This document shows positions 63,597-64,000 of a stretch of 64,000 nt of DNA, piece after piece. This stretch comes from Dokdonella_A sp963775445 (GTDB lineage: Bacteria > Pseudomonadota > Gammaproteobacteria > Xanthomonadales > Rhodanobacteraceae). The notes under the pieces were generated by a model. It had not been told where the DNA came from. It did no database searches and saw only the letters and a list, made by a program, of their open reading frames with translations. Where the stretch lies: positions 2,046,001 to 2,110,000 of the forward strand of contig CAVZIT010000004.1 of NCBI GenBank assembly GCA_963775445.1. Reading direction: 5' to 3'. Numbering within the stretch: the stretch's first letter is position 1; every line of letters starts with the position of its first letter. Position numbers and translations under genes: made by a program.

Positions 63597-64000
63597 TCAG
63601 ACACACTGGGCCTCGAACTCGTTCGGCGAACGATACCCCAGGGCTGAGTGTAAGCGGTGCTGGTTGTAGAAATCGATGTAGCTGCGAAGGGCTGCGCGCA
63701 GTGTCCGATCGTTGGTGAAACGCTGTCGGTGATACATGTCCGACTTCATCGATTTGTTCCACGACTCCATGTGCGCGTTATCGGTCATGCGTCGCGGTCG
63801 GTTCACGCTCTGCACCATTCCGGCTTTGGCTAGGGCATGCTTGAACGTGCTGGCAAGAAACTCGACGCCGCGATCACTGTGTACCAGCGTACCGGGGTCG
63901 GGTCGCCGATGGCGCACGGCCGCGTCCAGTGCGCGGCGGGTCAGGTTCGCTGTCTTCTCCGTGCCCAGCGACCAGCCCAGCAGGCGGCGTGAATAACGAT
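63597..64000 (-). mobile_element. IS3-family transposase (orfB), 5' part outside window
   Basis: The last 133 residues of a DDE transposase, open to the window edge. It contains YSRRLLGWSLGTEKTANL, the second Asp in LVHSDRGVEF, and the catalytic Glu in DNAHMESWNKSMKSDMYHR with the usual C-terminal SYIDFYNQHRLHSALGYRSP. This is the integrase core of IS3-type elements, normally made as an OrfAB fusion by frameshifting. The element's terminal repeats could not be fixed: one end should lie shortly after 63597 toward lower coordinates, the other is beyond the window. Confidence 0.93.

Noticed and set aside
1..64000. CRISPR arrays, tRNA and rRNA genes
   Set aside because: No regularly spaced direct repeats were seen. 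The only tRNA-like structure found is the tmRNA acceptor and T-arm at 36337-36691.

Overview
This is a GC-rich chromosomal window from a gammaproteobacterium of the Xanthomonadales/Lysobacterales. The family is probably Rhodanobacteraceae or a close relative, which is inferred from gene order and protein style and not from an rRNA gene. The backbone is the xanthomonad rpf chromosomal neighbourhood: rpfB(fadD)-rpfF converging on rpfC-rpfG, then lysS, prfB, recJ, rpfE, greA, carB, carA, dapB, dnaJ, dnaK, grpE, hrcA, recN, fur, bamE, rnfH-ratA, smpB and ssrA. Coding density is high, many genes overlap by ATGA or TGATG junctions, and no rRNA, tRNA or CRISPR array is visible.

Layout. 1-6.4 kb holds the DSF quorum-sensing module (acyl-CoA ligase cut by the window edge, DSF synthase RpfF, hybrid sensor RpfC, HD-GYP regulator RpfG) plus a PilZ protein; rpfH is absent. 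6.5-18.5 kb is a core block on the minus strand: lysS, prfB with its programmed +1 frameshift, recJ, rpfE, greA, carB, a small exported protein, and carA. 18.8-25.5 kb is an accessory insert between carA and dapB: a 2OG-Fe(II) oxygenase, a gluzincin-like peptidase, a DUF1223 protein, a two-gene osmoprotectant-type ABC importer with receptor and permease fused, and a secreted S1 protease. 25.6-31.9 kb is the heat-shock operon hrcA-grpE-dnaK-dnaJ with dapB at its end, a TMEM175-type channel gene between dnaK and dnaJ, and good candidate sigma-32 promoters. 32-36.7 kb is recN, fur, bamE, rnfH, ratA, smpB and tmRNA.

36.7-64 kb is more variable. Downstream of ssrA lie a truncated ORF, a Fic protein and an orphan ADOP/MacB-type permease. 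Next come a membrane-lipid-type cluster (PAP2 phosphatase, diacylglycerol-kinase family protein, metallophosphoesterase) and a pseudo-receiver/PAS/GGDEF cyclase. After those are a BNR-repeat lipoprotein and a nitroreductase flanked by REP-like repeats. The most unusual module is at 49.6-53.6 kb: circularly permuted ATP-grasp, alpha-E, transglutaminase-like and Anbu (ancestral proteasome subunit) genes in one tight operon. Beyond it are a periplasmic DUF255 protein, two exported beta-propeller genes that share a C-terminal IFADGF(E/D) tail and each carry a frameshift, an S9 peptidase, a ten-repeat TPR protein, a stand-alone HIRAN protein and the end of an IS3-family transposase cut by the window edge.

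How the parts connect. RpfF makes the DSF signal, RpfC senses it, and RpfG degrades cyclic di-GMP. The PilZ protein and the GGDEF protein in the same window are possible receiver and producer of that second messenger. The heat-shock operon and smpB/ssrA form a proteostasis neighbourhood. The Anbu operon looks like a separate peptide-ligation and proteolysis system of unknown substrate.
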